Source: CBDAQA01 sp965198865 (GTDB lineage Bacteria; Planctomycetota; Phycisphaerae; Tepidisphaerales; Tepidisphaeraceae). From it: a stretch of DNA of 64,000 bases. This document shows positions 41,307 to 50,048 of this stretch, piece after piece; the stretch's first letter is position 1; each line of letters opens with the position of its first letter. A model generated the notes under the pieces. The model did no database searches and was not told the DNA's origin. It worked only from the letters and a program-made list of their open reading frames with translations. The position numbers and the translations under genes were made by a program. Where the stretch lies: assembly GCA_965198865.1 (NCBI GenBank), contig CBDAQA010000008.1:1-64000 (forward strand). The letters are read 5' to 3'.

Positions 41307-42080
41307 GTGCATTTGATCTACCTCGATGAGTCGGGAAACACGGGGCTGAACTTAAATGATCCGGCGCAGCCTGTATTCGTCCTGTGCGCGATGGCCGTCG
41401 ACGAGCACGTTTGGCAGCCGCTAGAGCAGGCGCTGGCGGCAACCGTCCAATCACGCTTCCCCGCCCAGTCTGCCGACCCCACCTTCGAGATACACGCTTC
41501 CGACCTGCGCAACGGGACCGGCCCGTTTCGCGGCGTCAGCGTGCCCGAGCGTATCGCGGCTCGGGACGCCTTCATGGACGTGGGGCAACAATTCGGCGTC
41601 CGACTGATCCACCGCGCGATCGAGAAGAGGCGGTACGGCAGGTGGTCGGCGAACCGTTTCGGCGCGGGCGTGCAGATCAACCCGCACGTCCCCGCGTTCG
41701 CCCTGGTCGCGCGGTGCGTCGACGACTACCTGCAACAACTGCCGGGCAAGCCGCGTGGCATTCTGATCTCGGACGAGAACAAGGAATTCGTTTCGGACAT
41801 CGAGAAGTCGATCCGCGTCCTCCGCGGTGAGGTCGGTGCCCTACGGTTGGGGCAGATCATCGAAAAGGGATTCTTCATCGAGTCGAGCAAGAGCCTGCCG
41901 CTGCAACTCTGCGACCTCTACGCGTTGAGCCTGCGCAAACATCACGAGCGGTTGATCGGGCTCCCGGGGAAGTCGGTCGACGGTTCGGGAATCGCCAGGG
42001 CCGTCCAACTGTGCTACCAGGGCGACGAGCGTTTCGCCGACATCATGCAGTGGCTCACCCGCCACCATGCCCAGGGCTGA
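41307..42080 (+). CDS. DUF3800 domain protein
   Basis: This 257-residue protein begins with the family hallmark MHLIYLDESGNTGLN. The core continues with FEIHASDLRNG, the GILISDENKEFVSDIEKSIRVLR stretch and LPLQLCDLYALSLRKHHE. DUF3800 proteins have an RNase-H-like arrangement of acidic residues (D in LDESG, D in ISDEN, D in LCDL) and are frequent in defence-associated and accessory gene sets; the activity is unproven. No partner gene is adjacent. Codon choice is close to that of flanking genes. Confidence 0.85.
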   Translation: MHLIYLDESGNTGLNLNDPAQPVFVLCAMAVDEHVWQPLEQALAATVQSRFPAQSADPTFEIHASDLRNGTGPFRGVSVPERIAARDAFMDVGQQFGVRLIHRAIEKRRYGRWSANRFGAGVQINPHVPAFALVARCVDDYLQQLPGKPRGILISDENKEFVSDIEKSIRVLRGEVGALRLGQIIEKGFFIESSKSLPLQLCDLYALSLRKHHERLIGLPGKSVDGSGIARAVQLCYQGDERFADIMQWLTRHHAQG

Positions 42081-42235
42081 GCGCATAAAAAGAGCGGCCA
42101 GGGGCAAAGCCCAGGGTCGTCTGTCGACGGCCCACGCTGGTCGCTCATCACATCGTAGCGTCGGCGGCGCCAATTGCCAGGACACCGGTCATAGGCTTTG
42201 CGACGCGACGGCAGCACCGATTGGAGAGCTTTGCT

Positions 42236-42490
42236 TCACGCCATCGCCATCACCGCGATGGCGGCCACGCCGAGCAGCACGGCGGCGACGACGATCGCGA
42301 CGGCGAGGTTGTTCTTCTCCGTCAGTTCCTTCTCCAAATCGATGCCCGGCGTGATCCAGTCGAACGCCTTGAAGCCGACCAGCATCAGTGCGAGGCCGAC
42401 CAGTCCGAATAGAGCCATGTTGAGCAGGGCGTGGGCGAGCTCGGACACGGGCATCACGGCGGCGAGCGTCATCATGGGGTGGGTCCTCAT
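42236..42490 (-). CDS. DUF350 (YjfL-like) membrane protein
   Basis: This 84-residue protein has two hydrophobic helices (about 15-40 and 60-82) around GFKAFDWITPGIDLEKELTEKNN, the conserved DUF350 loop. E. coli YjfL has two such units. Its ATG overlaps the stop of the upstream glutathionylspermidine-synthase-like gene in an ATGA arrangement, so the two are translationally coupled. The function is unknown; the family is repeatedly found with GspS-like enzymes and DUF1190 lipoproteins. Confidence 0.85.
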   Translation of the reverse strand: MRTHPMMTLAAVMPVSELAHALLNMALFGLVGLALMLVGFKAFDWITPGIDLEKELTEKNNLAVAIVVAAVLLGVAAIAVMAMA

Positions 42491-43617
42491 CCGAACGCGT
42501 GGGGCACGAACCGGCTCAGGTTGCCGGTGACCGGCGTGGCGTCCTCGCGGACGCCGATGCCGGCGGCGTAGCCGTTGATCATCCACGAACCGACGACGGG
42601 CGTGAAGCCGTCGAACGTGCGGATGGGGACGTACCGCTGCCAGACGTGGGGGCCAGGGTAGTCGCCGGCCGTCTCGTGCCAGAGCTGGCCGCGGCGGGTG
42701 ATGGCCACGTTGTTGCCCTCGCGCGATTGGCGCGGCTTGCGGACGACGTCGCCGCCATCGGGCGGTCCCGTCAGGCTGGCCGGCACGAGGTTGGGGTGGT
42801 CGGGGTACAGCTCCCACAGCACGGCGAGGATCGCCTTGTTGCTCAGGATCACCTTCCAGGGCGGCTCGAACCAGCGCGTCGGGCTGCCCGGCAGGTGCGG
42901 GCCGAAGGCCTCGTCCATCATCCATTCCCACGGGTAGAGCTTGAACGCCGTCGCGATCGGCCGGAGCGAGGGATCGACGAACCGGCGACCGTCGGCGTCC
43001 CAGCCGACCTGCGGCACGTCGATGTAGGCGGTGTCGAGACCGGCCTGCATGGCCGTGTCGCGGAGGTAGTTGGTCGTGATGAAGTCCTCGATGCTGTCCT
43101 GAAGGCCAACGAAGTGGACGCGGCCGCCAACGGCCTGGCGTACGCTGCCCCAGGCCTCGATCAGCCGTTCGTGGATGGAGTTGAACTGGTCGCGGTTGGG
43201 CCGGACGTCCTTCAGCCAGAACCACTGGACGACGGCCGCCTCGAGCAGGCTGGTGGGCGTGTCGGCGTTGTACTCGAGCAGCTTGGGCGGGCCCGAGCCG
43301 TCGAACGCGAGGTCGAACCGGCCGACCATCGTCAGCTCGTCCCGGTCCCAGCTCTGCTTGATCCACGGCACGTACAGCTCGGGCACGTCGAAGTCGGCCC
43401 AGCGGTCGTTGGCGATCACGTGGTCGACGGCCGCCAGCGCCATGTCGTTCAGCGCGTATGTCGCCGCCTCCAGTTGGTCGATCTCGGCGGGCGTGAAGTG
43501 GTAGTAGACCGACTCGTCCCAGTAGGGCTGGCCGCCATCGGCGGTGTGGTAGGCGAAGCCCTGCGACTCCACCTTCTGCCGCCAGTTGGGCCGGGGCTGG
43601 ATCGTCAAGCGTTGCAC
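42487..43617 (-). CDS. Glutathionylspermidine-synthase-like ATP-grasp protein (YjfC/YgiC type)
   Basis: This 376-residue protein matches the C-terminal synthetase family of GspS (YgiC/YjfC): YWDESVYYHFTPAEIDQLEAA, GRFDLAFDGSGPPKLLEYNADTPTSLLEA (a substrate/metal site), AFKLYPWEWMMDEAFG, ILSNKAILAVLWELYPDHPNLVPA and a closing PVVGSWMINGYAAGIGVRE. No amidase domain is present. In E. coli the natural substrate of YgiC/YjfC is not glutathionylspermidine with certainty. GTG start 4 nt from the preceding lipoprotein stop. It belongs to a four-gene left-pointing operon. Confidence 0.9.
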   Translation of the reverse strand: MQRLTIQPRPNWRQKVESQGFAYHTADGGQPYWDESVYYHFTPAEIDQLEAATYALNDMALAAVDHVIANDRWADFDVPELYVPWIKQSWDRDELTMVGRFDLAFDGSGPPKLLEYNADTPTSLLEAAVVQWFWLKDVRPNRDQFNSIHERLIEAWGSVRQAVGGRVHFVGLQDSIEDFITTNYLRDTAMQAGLDTAYIDVPQVGWDADGRRFVDPSLRPIATAFKLYPWEWMMDEAFGPHLPGSPTRWFEPPWKVILSNKAILAVLWELYPDHPNLVPASLTGPPDGGDVVRKPRQSREGNNVAITRRGQLWHETAGDYPGPHVWQRYVPIRTFDGFTPVVGSWMINGYAAGIGVREDATPVTGNLSRFVPHAFG

Positions 43618-43620
43618 GGG

Positions 43621-44049
43621 TCAGGCGCTCACATGGCTGGAGGAGGCGTGCTCGCCGAAGCCGCCGAACGACGTGTGGCTGCCGTCCCCGCTGGACGAAT
43701 GCGACGCGACGGAGCTGTGCGAGCCGCCGAAGAAGGACGACCGCCCGCGCGCACCGGCGTACGATGGCGTCCACCAGGGCGCCGACCGCACCACGCCGGG
43801 CCGATTGTTGAACATCGTGCCGCCCATCCACCCGATGCCGGAGTGATAGCCGGGGGCGTAGGTCGATCCGTCGCTGTAAGGAGCGGCGTAGCCCTCGGCG
43901 ACGGCGTTGGTCGTCGGCGCGCTGCCGAAGCTGCCGTCGGGCTCGGGCGGCGGCGTCGGCACGTCGCGGCCCTGACGGTCGTCGCACCCGGGCAGGGTCA
44001 GGCCCGTGCCGATCAGGACGAGGACGATGGAGCGGGTGCAGCGGGGCAT
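43621..44049 (-). CDS. Small Ser/Gly/His-rich lipoprotein (YgiB/YjfM-like position)
   Basis: This 142-residue lipoprotein has a signal ending LTLPGC (C22), then a Pro/Gly/Ser-rich chain. It finishes with a serine/histidine/glycine-rich tail (GGSHSSVASHSSSGDGSHTSFGGFGEHASSSH). The composition, lipobox and placement just upstream of the GspS-like gene match the DUF1190 proteins YgiB and YjfM of E. coli, though sequence similarity is too low-complexity to be sure. It is probably held in the outer or inner membrane leaflet facing the periplasm. Confidence 0.65.
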   Translation of the reverse strand: MPRCTRSIVLVLIGTGLTLPGCDDRQGRDVPTPPPEPDGSFGSAPTTNAVAEGYAAPYSDGSTYAPGYHSGIGWMGGTMFNNRPGVVRSAPWWTPSYAGARGRSSFFGGSHSSVASHSSSGDGSHTSFGGFGEHASSSHVSA

Positions 44050-44062
44050 GGGCGTCGCGATC

Positions 44063-44857
44063 TTACCTGCCGCCGGCGTAGATCGTGCCGAGACGCGTCG
44101 GCTGGGCATGGGCGGCGTCCTCGAACAGGTTGGCGGGCTTGCTGTCGAACCAGCAGTAGCGCTCGACCCAGTCGGTCCGCTCCAGCTGCGGCACCAGTGC
44201 GGCGACGAACCGCTGGTTCTGCTCGGCCGTGATCGCGTGGTGCAGCCAGCCCCAGTTCAGGCCGGCGAACTCGGTGATCCAGATGGGCTTGTGGTACTGG
44301 TCGTGGAACCCCTGCAGCCACTTCACGAAGCCCGGCACCGACGCCGCCCCACCGGCGACGTCGCCGTACCAGTGGAGGGCGATGAAGTCGACGCGGAGGT
44401 GGTTGGCGGTCGCCTTGAACATGAAGTCGGCCAGCCACTTTCGGCCGGCGTCGTCGTAGGCGGGCGCGGGGCTGCCGAGGCGGAGGCCGGTCCTCTCAAA
44501 CGCGGGCCAGGCGCGGATGGCGTCGTCGACCGAGCAGTTGCCCTGCGACTTCCGCTCGGGCTCGTTGAAGCCCAGCAGCGTGGTCACCCTGCCCTGCTGC
44601 CTGAGCTTGGCGATGCGGTCGAAGTACCAGCCGTTGGCGTCCTTGCCGTGGGCGATCATCGGCACGAACTCGGCGGTGACGTCAGGCGCCGGGTCGATGT
44701 ACCAGGTGTAGTACCACCCGGCGCCCATGGCGGCGGCCGACTTGCCGCCATCGCTGACGCCCCGCTTCCGCGCGGCCGGGGTACCGGTCGTCGCGGCAAC
44801 CGTGCCGGCCACGATCAGGGCCAACGCGAGGAACGGCAGCGAGCGGCGGCTGGTCAT
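44063..44857 (-). CDS. Secreted glycosyl hydrolase, GH128/Asl1-like
   Basis: This 264-residue protein has a signal peptide (SLPFLALALIVAGTVAATTG). Its TIM-barrel hydrolase core contains WYYTWYIDPAP, LLGFNEPERKSQGNCSVDDAI (acid/base Glu), VDFIALHWYGD and KPIWITEFAGLNWG (nucleophile Glu). This is the GH128 (Glyco_hydro_cc) pattern, in which members cleave beta-1,3-glucans. Stop to next start is 13 bp, so it heads the operon GH128, lipoprotein, GspS-like, DUF350. Its link to that envelope module is unexplained. It diverges from the DUF2959 gene. Confidence 0.83.
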   Translation of the reverse strand: MTSRRSLPFLALALIVAGTVAATTGTPAARKRGVSDGGKSAAAMGAGWYYTWYIDPAPDVTAEFVPMIAHGKDANGWYFDRIAKLRQQGRVTTLLGFNEPERKSQGNCSVDDAIRAWPAFERTGLRLGSPAPAYDDAGRKWLADFMFKATANHLRVDFIALHWYGDVAGGAASVPGFVKWLQGFHDQYHKPIWITEFAGLNWGWLHHAITAEQNQRFVAALVPQLERTDWVERYCWFDSKPANLFEDAAHAQPTRLGTIYAGGR

Positions 44858-44903
44858 GCCCACAGGGTACCGGCACCCCGGGCGTTCAGGTATCCTTGGT
44901 CGC

Positions 44904-45563
44904 ATGTCGCACCCCACCCCACCCCGGACGTTACTGCTGGCCGCCCTGCTCGCGTCGACGGTCGTCGGCTGCTCGTCGACGTACTACTCGGCGTGGGAGA
45001 AGCTGGGGTACGAGAAGCGCGACATCCTGGTGAGCCGGGTGGAGAAGGCCCGCGACGAGCAGACCGATGCGAAGAAGCAGTTCGCGTCAACGCTGGACGA
45101 GTTCAAGTCGCTGACCAACTTCAACGGCGGCGACCTGGAGGGCGAGTACCGCAAGCTGAACTCAAGCTACGAGGACTGCGAGTCCGAGGCGGCCGACGTG
45201 ACCAAGCGGATCAACGGCGTGGACAAGGTGGCCAACGCCATGTTCGCCGAGTGGCAGACGGAGCTGGACCAGTACACGGACCCGTCGCTGAAGGCGTCGA
45301 GCACGGCGAAGCTGGCCGAGAGCAAACAGCGGTACGCCGACCTGCTGGCGGCCATGCGCAGGAGCGAGTCGGCCATGCAGCCGGTGCTGGCGGCGTTCAA
45401 GGACCGGGTGCTGTTCCTGAAGCACAACCTCAACGCCAGCGCGATCAGCTCGCTGAGCGGCACGGCCGCCGGGATCGACAGCAACGTGCAGGACCTGATC
45501 AAGAAGATGGACAGCTCGATCGACGAGGCGAACACGTTCATCGACCACCTGAAGCAGACGTAA
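44904..45563 (+). CDS. DUF2959 lipoprotein
   Basis: This 219-residue protein has a lipoprotein signal ending STVVGC (C23). The rest is almost wholly helical with heptad-like spacing (YSAWEKLGYEKRDILVSRVEKARDEQTDAKKQFASTLDEFKSL...), typical of DUF2959. The predicted product is a periplasmic coiled coil anchored by lipid; the function is unknown. It is divergent from GH128 across 46 bp and is followed by the fusion hydrolase gene. Confidence 0.85.
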   Translation: MSHPTPPRTLLLAALLASTVVGCSSTYYSAWEKLGYEKRDILVSRVEKARDEQTDAKKQFASTLDEFKSLTNFNGGDLEGEYRKLNSSYEDCESEAADVTKRINGVDKVANAMFAEWQTELDQYTDPSLKASSTAKLAESKQRYADLLAAMRRSESAMQPVLAAFKDRVLFLKHNLNASAISSLSGTAAGIDSNVQDLIKKMDSSIDEANTFIDHLKQT

Positions 45564-45629
45564 AATCGCGCACATCCACAGAATACGCCCTAAGCGTGTC
45601 AGACTATTCCGCGACCAAGGGAGGAACGG

Positions 45630-47402
45630 ATGGACCGTCGACATTTTTTGTGCCTGCTCACCATCTCTATTCACGCGCTGTGGGCGGCACGGCCGATCGC
45701 CGCGCAGACGCTGATGCCAGGGGAGGGGCAGGTCATCCCGCTAGTCGGTCCGGGCATGGCGATTCCCTCTCGCGACCCGAACGTTGCATACAACATCAAC
45801 CTCAACACCGAACGGGCGTGGGTCCGATTGCCGAAGGGTGCCGCGGCCGGCGATCATCTGGGGTTGGTCGTCTTCGTTTCCCCCGAAGATCAGATTGCCG
45901 AGTTGCCGCCCAATTGGGAGAAGGTGCTCGATCGACACAAGCTAATCTTCGCGGCCCCGCTGGGCGCGGGAAACGATCAGCCGACCGACCGGCGGTGCGG
46001 GCTGGCCGTCGGTGTGGCGCTCCGGTTAGAGGGGTTCTGCCCGATCGACCCCAAGCGGATCTACGCGGCCGGCTTTTCGGGCGGCGCGCGGGTCGCGGGG
46101 CAACTGGGCTTCTACCAGTCGGACCTGTTCCGCGGGACGATCCAGTGCAGCGGGGCCGACTTCCCCCACCCGGTCCCGCAGGTGGCACCGAGGGATGCCG
46201 AGCACGCGACCGACGCCGAGTACGGTCGCATGCCGGGTACGGACGCGGAGGTTGCGGCCGCAAAGGCCGACGTGCGCTTCGCGCTGATCACAGGCAGCCG
46301 CGATTTCCGCCACGGTTTCATCGTTGACCTCTTTCACGGCGGGTTCGAGAAGGAAGGGTTCCAGGCCACGCTGATCGACGTGCCGGGCATGGCCCACGCG
46401 TCGCCCCCCGCGTCGCGACTGGAGGAGGCGTTGGCGTTCGTGGAGCACCGGCCAGCGCCCGCTGCTCCCGCGGCGCAGGCGTCCGCCGCCTGGTCGACCA
46501 AACCCACTGAGGCGTGGCCGCAACTGCTGCTGCAGAACAGCTTCAAGGCGACCTCCAATGACTTCGATGGGGCGAGCGGCTTCCTCGTGCGACTGCCGTC
46601 CGGCCAGCCATTGGCGGTGACGGCACGGCACGTGTTCGGCGAAACACTGGACGTCCCGTCGCTGGAGAAGCCCTCCACTGTCTGGACCATGGCCCCGCCG
46701 GCCAGGTCGACCGCCCGCGTCCATCTCCGAAAGATCGCGTGGGATGCCGAGCGCCAGGCCGGCGGGAAGCCGCTGGACTGCGTCGTCATGACGGTCGACG
46801 AGCCGACCCGCTGGCCGGCCGAGCTGCTCACGCCCCGGCAGACCCCGCCGGTCGTGGGGGAAACCGTCTACCTGCTCGGGGTGCCGTACGGCGACAAGGC
46901 GGCACAGCGCGTCTACAAGGGCACGGTCATCTCCGAGGACGACGATGAGTCGATGTTCGGCTACGAGATCGATGGCACGCCGGCGACGCGCGGGTTCAGC
47001 GGGGCACCGGTAGTCGACGCGAACGGGCTGGTCCTGGGCATTCACCACGGCAAGTACGACCAACAGCCCGACGCCGGCCGGTTGACGGCCGCTGCGGTGG
47101 ACATCAACGCCGTGATGGCCGCGGTCCGCCCGCCACCGGGCTACACGGCACCGCGCCCGCCAACGGCGCGGCCGGTGCCGGCCGCCTCGCCGCAGCCGGC
47201 AGCGCCACCGCATGCCCCCACGGTGACAACGGACGATTCGGAGCGGTCGGCCAAGGCCGCGCTCGAGATGGCGCAGAACTATATCACGGCGAACCGGTAC
47301 GACTCGGCCCGGACGAAGTTGCAGGCCATCATCGACAAATACCCGAAGACGTCGGCTGCGGCGCAGGCGCGCCAGCTGTTGCAGTCGCTCCCGAAGAACT
47401 GA
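45630..47402 (+). CDS. Secreted fusion: alpha/beta-hydrolase, trypsin-like protease and TPR-like tail
   Basis: This 590-residue protein has a signal peptide (about 1-25). An esterase/PHB-depolymerase-like alpha/beta hydrolase follows, with nucleophile S150 in GFSGGAR and a likely catalytic His in VPGMAHAS. After a short Ala/Pro linker (about 272-285) comes a chymotrypsin-type domain, with H334 in TARHVF, D383 in PLDCVVM and S457 in GFSGAPVV, so a full triad is visible. A Pro-rich linker (about 508-535) leads to a C-terminal TPR-like helix pair (AKAALEMAQNYITANRYDSARTKLQAIIDKYPKTSAAAQARQLL). I know no characterised protein with this order. It acts in the periplasm or outside. Confidence 0.8.
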   Translation: MDRRHFLCLLTISIHALWAARPIAAQTLMPGEGQVIPLVGPGMAIPSRDPNVAYNINLNTERAWVRLPKGAAAGDHLGLVVFVSPEDQIAELPPNWEKVLDRHKLIFAAPLGAGNDQPTDRRCGLAVGVALRLEGFCPIDPKRIYAAGFSGGARVAGQLGFYQSDLFRGTIQCSGADFPHPVPQVAPRDAEHATDAEYGRMPGTDAEVAAAKADVRFALITGSRDFRHGFIVDLFHGGFEKEGFQATLIDVPGMAHASPPASRLEEALAFVEHRPAPAAPAAQASAAWSTKPTEAWPQLLLQNSFKATSNDFDGASGFLVRLPSGQPLAVTARHVFGETLDVPSLEKPSTVWTMAPPARSTARVHLRKIAWDAERQAGGKPLDCVVMTVDEPTRWPAELLTPRQTPPVVGETVYLLGVPYGDKAAQRVYKGTVISEDDDESMFGYEIDGTPATRGFSGAPVVDANGLVLGIHHGKYDQQPDAGRLTAAAVDINAVMAAVRPPPGYTAPRPPTARPVPAASPQPAAPPHAPTVTTDDSERSAKAALEMAQNYITANRYDSARTKLQAIIDKYPKTSAAAQARQLLQSLPKN

Positions 47403-47436
47403 CCGCCCAAAATGCCACCACGTCCGCGCTCCGCCC

Positions 47437-49440
47437 ATGCAGTTGAACCCGTCCCAGGAAGAGGTCGCGAACCACGTCCACGGGCGGATCCTCACGCTGG
47501 CCGGGCCGGGGTCCGGCAAGACCAAGACGCTGACCGAGCGCACCGGTCGGCTGATCCACAGGGGCGTCGCGGCGCACAACATCCTTTGCCTGACGTTCAC
47601 CAACAAGGCCCGCGACGAGATGCGCGAGCGGATCATCGGCGTCCACGGGGCCGTCGCCAAGAAGGTGTTCATCAGCAACTTCCACGGGCTGGCCGGCGTG
47701 GTGCTCCGCCGCATGGGCGGGGCGATCGGGTACACCGAGAAGATGACGGTCTGCGATGGCGGCGACCAGATCGACCTGCTGCTGCAGATCGGCCGCAAGC
47801 GCGGGCTGGAGCTCACCAAGCCACAGGCGCGGGGGCTGGCCACGCTGGTCAACGACTGGCGCGAGAACCTGGGCACCGACGCCGACCTCGACGCGACCGA
47901 CAAGGCCGACGACGCCGAGGTGGGCGTGCTGCGGACCTACGTGCAGACGCTGCGGCAGCGGAACCAGTGCGACTTCAGCGGGCTGCTGAGCGAGACCGTC
48001 CGGCTGCTCCGCGAGGACGGGGCGACGCAGCTGAAGCTGCAGCGGAAGTTCCGGTTCATCCAGGTGGACGAGTACCAGGACACGAACCGGGCGCAGAACG
48101 AGATCGTCGAGCTGCTGGCCGACGCCGAGGACAACGTGCTGGCCGTGGGGGACGGGGACCAGTCGATCTACAGCTGGCGCGGCGCGAGCCCCGACGGCAT
48201 CCCGCGGTTCATCAAGAACGGGGAGCGGAAGACGGGCAAGTGCACGATCGTCAAGCTCGGCGTGAACTACCGCAGCACGCCGGAGGTGATCGCCGTCGCC
48301 GACCGGCTGATCAAGTGCTCGGTGGACCGGATCGCGGTCGAGTTCAGCACGATCAACCAGAGCGGCGAGCCGGTGAAGTTGGTCGCCCTGCCCCGGCCTG
48401 AGGACGAGGCCGAGGTGGTGGCGATGAACATCGAGCAGCTGTGGCGGCAGGGCGGCACGCCGCCGCGCGAGATGGCGGTGTTCTACCGCACGAACGACAT
48501 GAGCCGGCTGATCGAGCAGGCGCTGACCAAGCGGCAGATCCCGTACAAGGTGGTGGGCAGCGGCAGCTACTACGACCGGATGGAGATCAAGGACGTGCTG
48601 TCCATGCTGCGGTTCCTGTGCAACCCGCGCGACGGCATCAGCTTCGCCCGGATCGCCAACAAGCCGGCACGCGGCATGGGTGACGCGTTGATCGGCCGGG
48701 TCGAGGCCCACGCCGAGCGGCACGACATGGACATCATCTCAGCGCTGGCCAAGAGCGAGGACGTCCGCGACGAGCAGGACCGCCCGCTGGCCGACTCCGC
48801 CCGCAAGGCGTGCGACGATGCGCTGGACATCTTCCTCTTCGACACCGACGGCATGAGCGTCCACGACATCGTCATGGAGATCCTGTCCCGCACGCAGTAC
48901 GACAAGTGGTTGAAGGAGAAGTACGAGGAGAAGAACGAGTACGAGAGCCGGCAGCGGAACGTGACCGAGCTGACCAACAGCATCGCCGACTTCTGCGCGG
49001 AGAACCGCAAGGCGACCATCGCCGACTACCTGCAGTCGATCTCGCTCTACACCAGCAGCGACGGCGGGAAGGACGACAACGCCGTCCGGCTGATGTCGCT
49101 GCACGCCAGCAAGGGCCTGGAGTTCGACGTGGTCTACATGATCGGCGTGGAGCACGGCATCCTGCCGCACGAGAAGGCCGTCAAGGACAACGGCGAGTCG
49201 GGCGTGGAAGAGGAGCGGCGGCTGTGCTACGTCGGCTTCACGCGGGCCCGCAAGCTGCTGCGCGTGACCTGGTGCCGGCAACGGCAGGACACGTTCGCCC
49301 GCAGCCGCACGGCCAAGTTCAAGGCCAGCCGGCCGAGCCGGTTCCTGATGGAGTCTGGTCTGATGACGGAAGCCGAGTACGAAACGGCGGTGAAGGAGGC
49401 CCGGTTCGGGACCGGCAAGGCGCAGCCGCAGGCGTCGTGA
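47437..49440 (+). CDS. UvrD/Rep/PcrA-family DNA helicase
   Basis: This 667-residue SF1A helicase has the expected motifs: Q-motif LNPSQEEVANH, Walker A LAGPGSGKT, Ia CLTFTNKARDEM, II VDEYQD, III VGDGDQSIYSWRGA, IV NYRSTPEVI, V VRLMSLHASKGLEFDVVYMIG and VI EEERRLCYVGFTRARKLLRV. It translocates 3'-5' on single-stranded DNA in repair or replication restart. It is about 50-60 residues shorter than typical UvrD or PcrA, lacking most of the C-terminal tail. The start is 34 nt past the preceding stop, on the same strand. Confidence 0.92.
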   Translation: MQLNPSQEEVANHVHGRILTLAGPGSGKTKTLTERTGRLIHRGVAAHNILCLTFTNKARDEMRERIIGVHGAVAKKVFISNFHGLAGVVLRRMGGAIGYTEKMTVCDGGDQIDLLLQIGRKRGLELTKPQARGLATLVNDWRENLGTDADLDATDKADDAEVGVLRTYVQTLRQRNQCDFSGLLSETVRLLREDGATQLKLQRKFRFIQVDEYQDTNRAQNEIVELLADAEDNVLAVGDGDQSIYSWRGASPDGIPRFIKNGERKTGKCTIVKLGVNYRSTPEVIAVADRLIKCSVDRIAVEFSTINQSGEPVKLVALPRPEDEAEVVAMNIEQLWRQGGTPPREMAVFYRTNDMSRLIEQALTKRQIPYKVVGSGSYYDRMEIKDVLSMLRFLCNPRDGISFARIANKPARGMGDALIGRVEAHAERHDMDIISALAKSEDVRDEQDRPLADSARKACDDALDIFLFDTDGMSVHDIVMEILSRTQYDKWLKEKYEEKNEYESRQRNVTELTNSIADFCAENRKATIADYLQSISLYTSSDGGKDDNAVRLMSLHASKGLEFDVVYMIGVEHGILPHEKAVKDNGESGVEEERRLCYVGFTRARKLLRVTWCRQRQDTFARSRTAKFKASRPSRFLMESGLMTEAEYETAVKEARFGTGKAQPQAS

Positions 49441-49520
49441 CGGTCGGCGTTCCGCCAACGCTTTCAGGAGCGTACGGCCGATAATGCACGAGTTCGGAAA
49501 CAGTCTCGCAAGGTGTACGC

Positions 49521-49958
49521 GTGATGAACCTCGTCCGATCGATGCTGGTCAGCGACCCCGCCGCCCCGCTGGCGCGCGCCGAGCTCGACGCGCTGATCGA
49601 GTGGTCCGACCGTGGCCACCCGGCGCACGGTCTGACCGGGCTGTTGCTGTTTGCCGGCGGGCACGTCCTGCAGGTGCTCGAGGGGCCCGCGGAGGCCGTG
49701 GCGATGGCCGAGCAGGTCGGGGCGCACGACGGGGGCGGCGGGCGACGGCGACGGATGCACCGGGTGACGTGCGACGTGGCCGGCGAACGGATGTTCGACC
49801 GGTGGGCCGCGCGACAGCTGAGGTTCGCCGCCCTGCCCGGGTCGGACCAGGCCCGGCTCCGCTGGCTGGTCGAGTGGGCGGCCGACCCGACGGTCGCGCC
49901 GGACCCCGGCGAGCTTCACGGCCTGTTGCACGCGCTCCGCCGGCGGTCCACCGCGTGA
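49521..49958 (+). CDS. BLUF-like domain protein with degenerate flavin-photochemistry residues
   Basis: This 145-residue protein follows the BLUF pattern: SDPAAPLARAELDALIEWSDRGHPAHGLTGLLLFAGGHVLQVLEGPAEAVAMAEQV and RMFDRWAARQLRF. The key glutamine (Q51 in LQVLEGP) is present. The essential tyrosine (usual YxS) is replaced (LVS, residues 9-11), and the usual flavin-binding asparagine before GxTG is not found (GHPAHGLTG). Without the tyrosine the standard BLUF photocycle cannot run, so this is probably a non-photochemical BLUF fold. It converges with the PYP-like gene. A GATAAT -10-like box lies at 49480. Confidence 0.75.
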   Translation: MMNLVRSMLVSDPAAPLARAELDALIEWSDRGHPAHGLTGLLLFAGGHVLQVLEGPAEAVAMAEQVGAHDGGGGRRRRMHRVTCDVAGERMFDRWAARQLRFAALPGSDQARLRWLVEWAADPTVAPDPGELHGLLHALRRRSTA

Positions 49959-49976
49959 GGCGGCGCGAACGCGCCC

Positions 49977-50013
49977 GGGGCCGGCCCGGGTCATCGCTGA
50001 CCCGGCCGGCCCC
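49977..50013. terminator. GC-rich hairpin between convergent BLUF-like and PYP-like genes
   Basis: Arms GGGGCCGGCCCGGGTCA and TGACCCGGCCGGCCCC pair with one bulged base around a 4-nt loop. The position suits a bidirectional terminator. The flanking T-rich sequence is modest. Confidence 0.6.
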
Positions 50014-50048
50014 GGTTGGTTTGCGTTGGACGGTTGACCGCGACCGGC

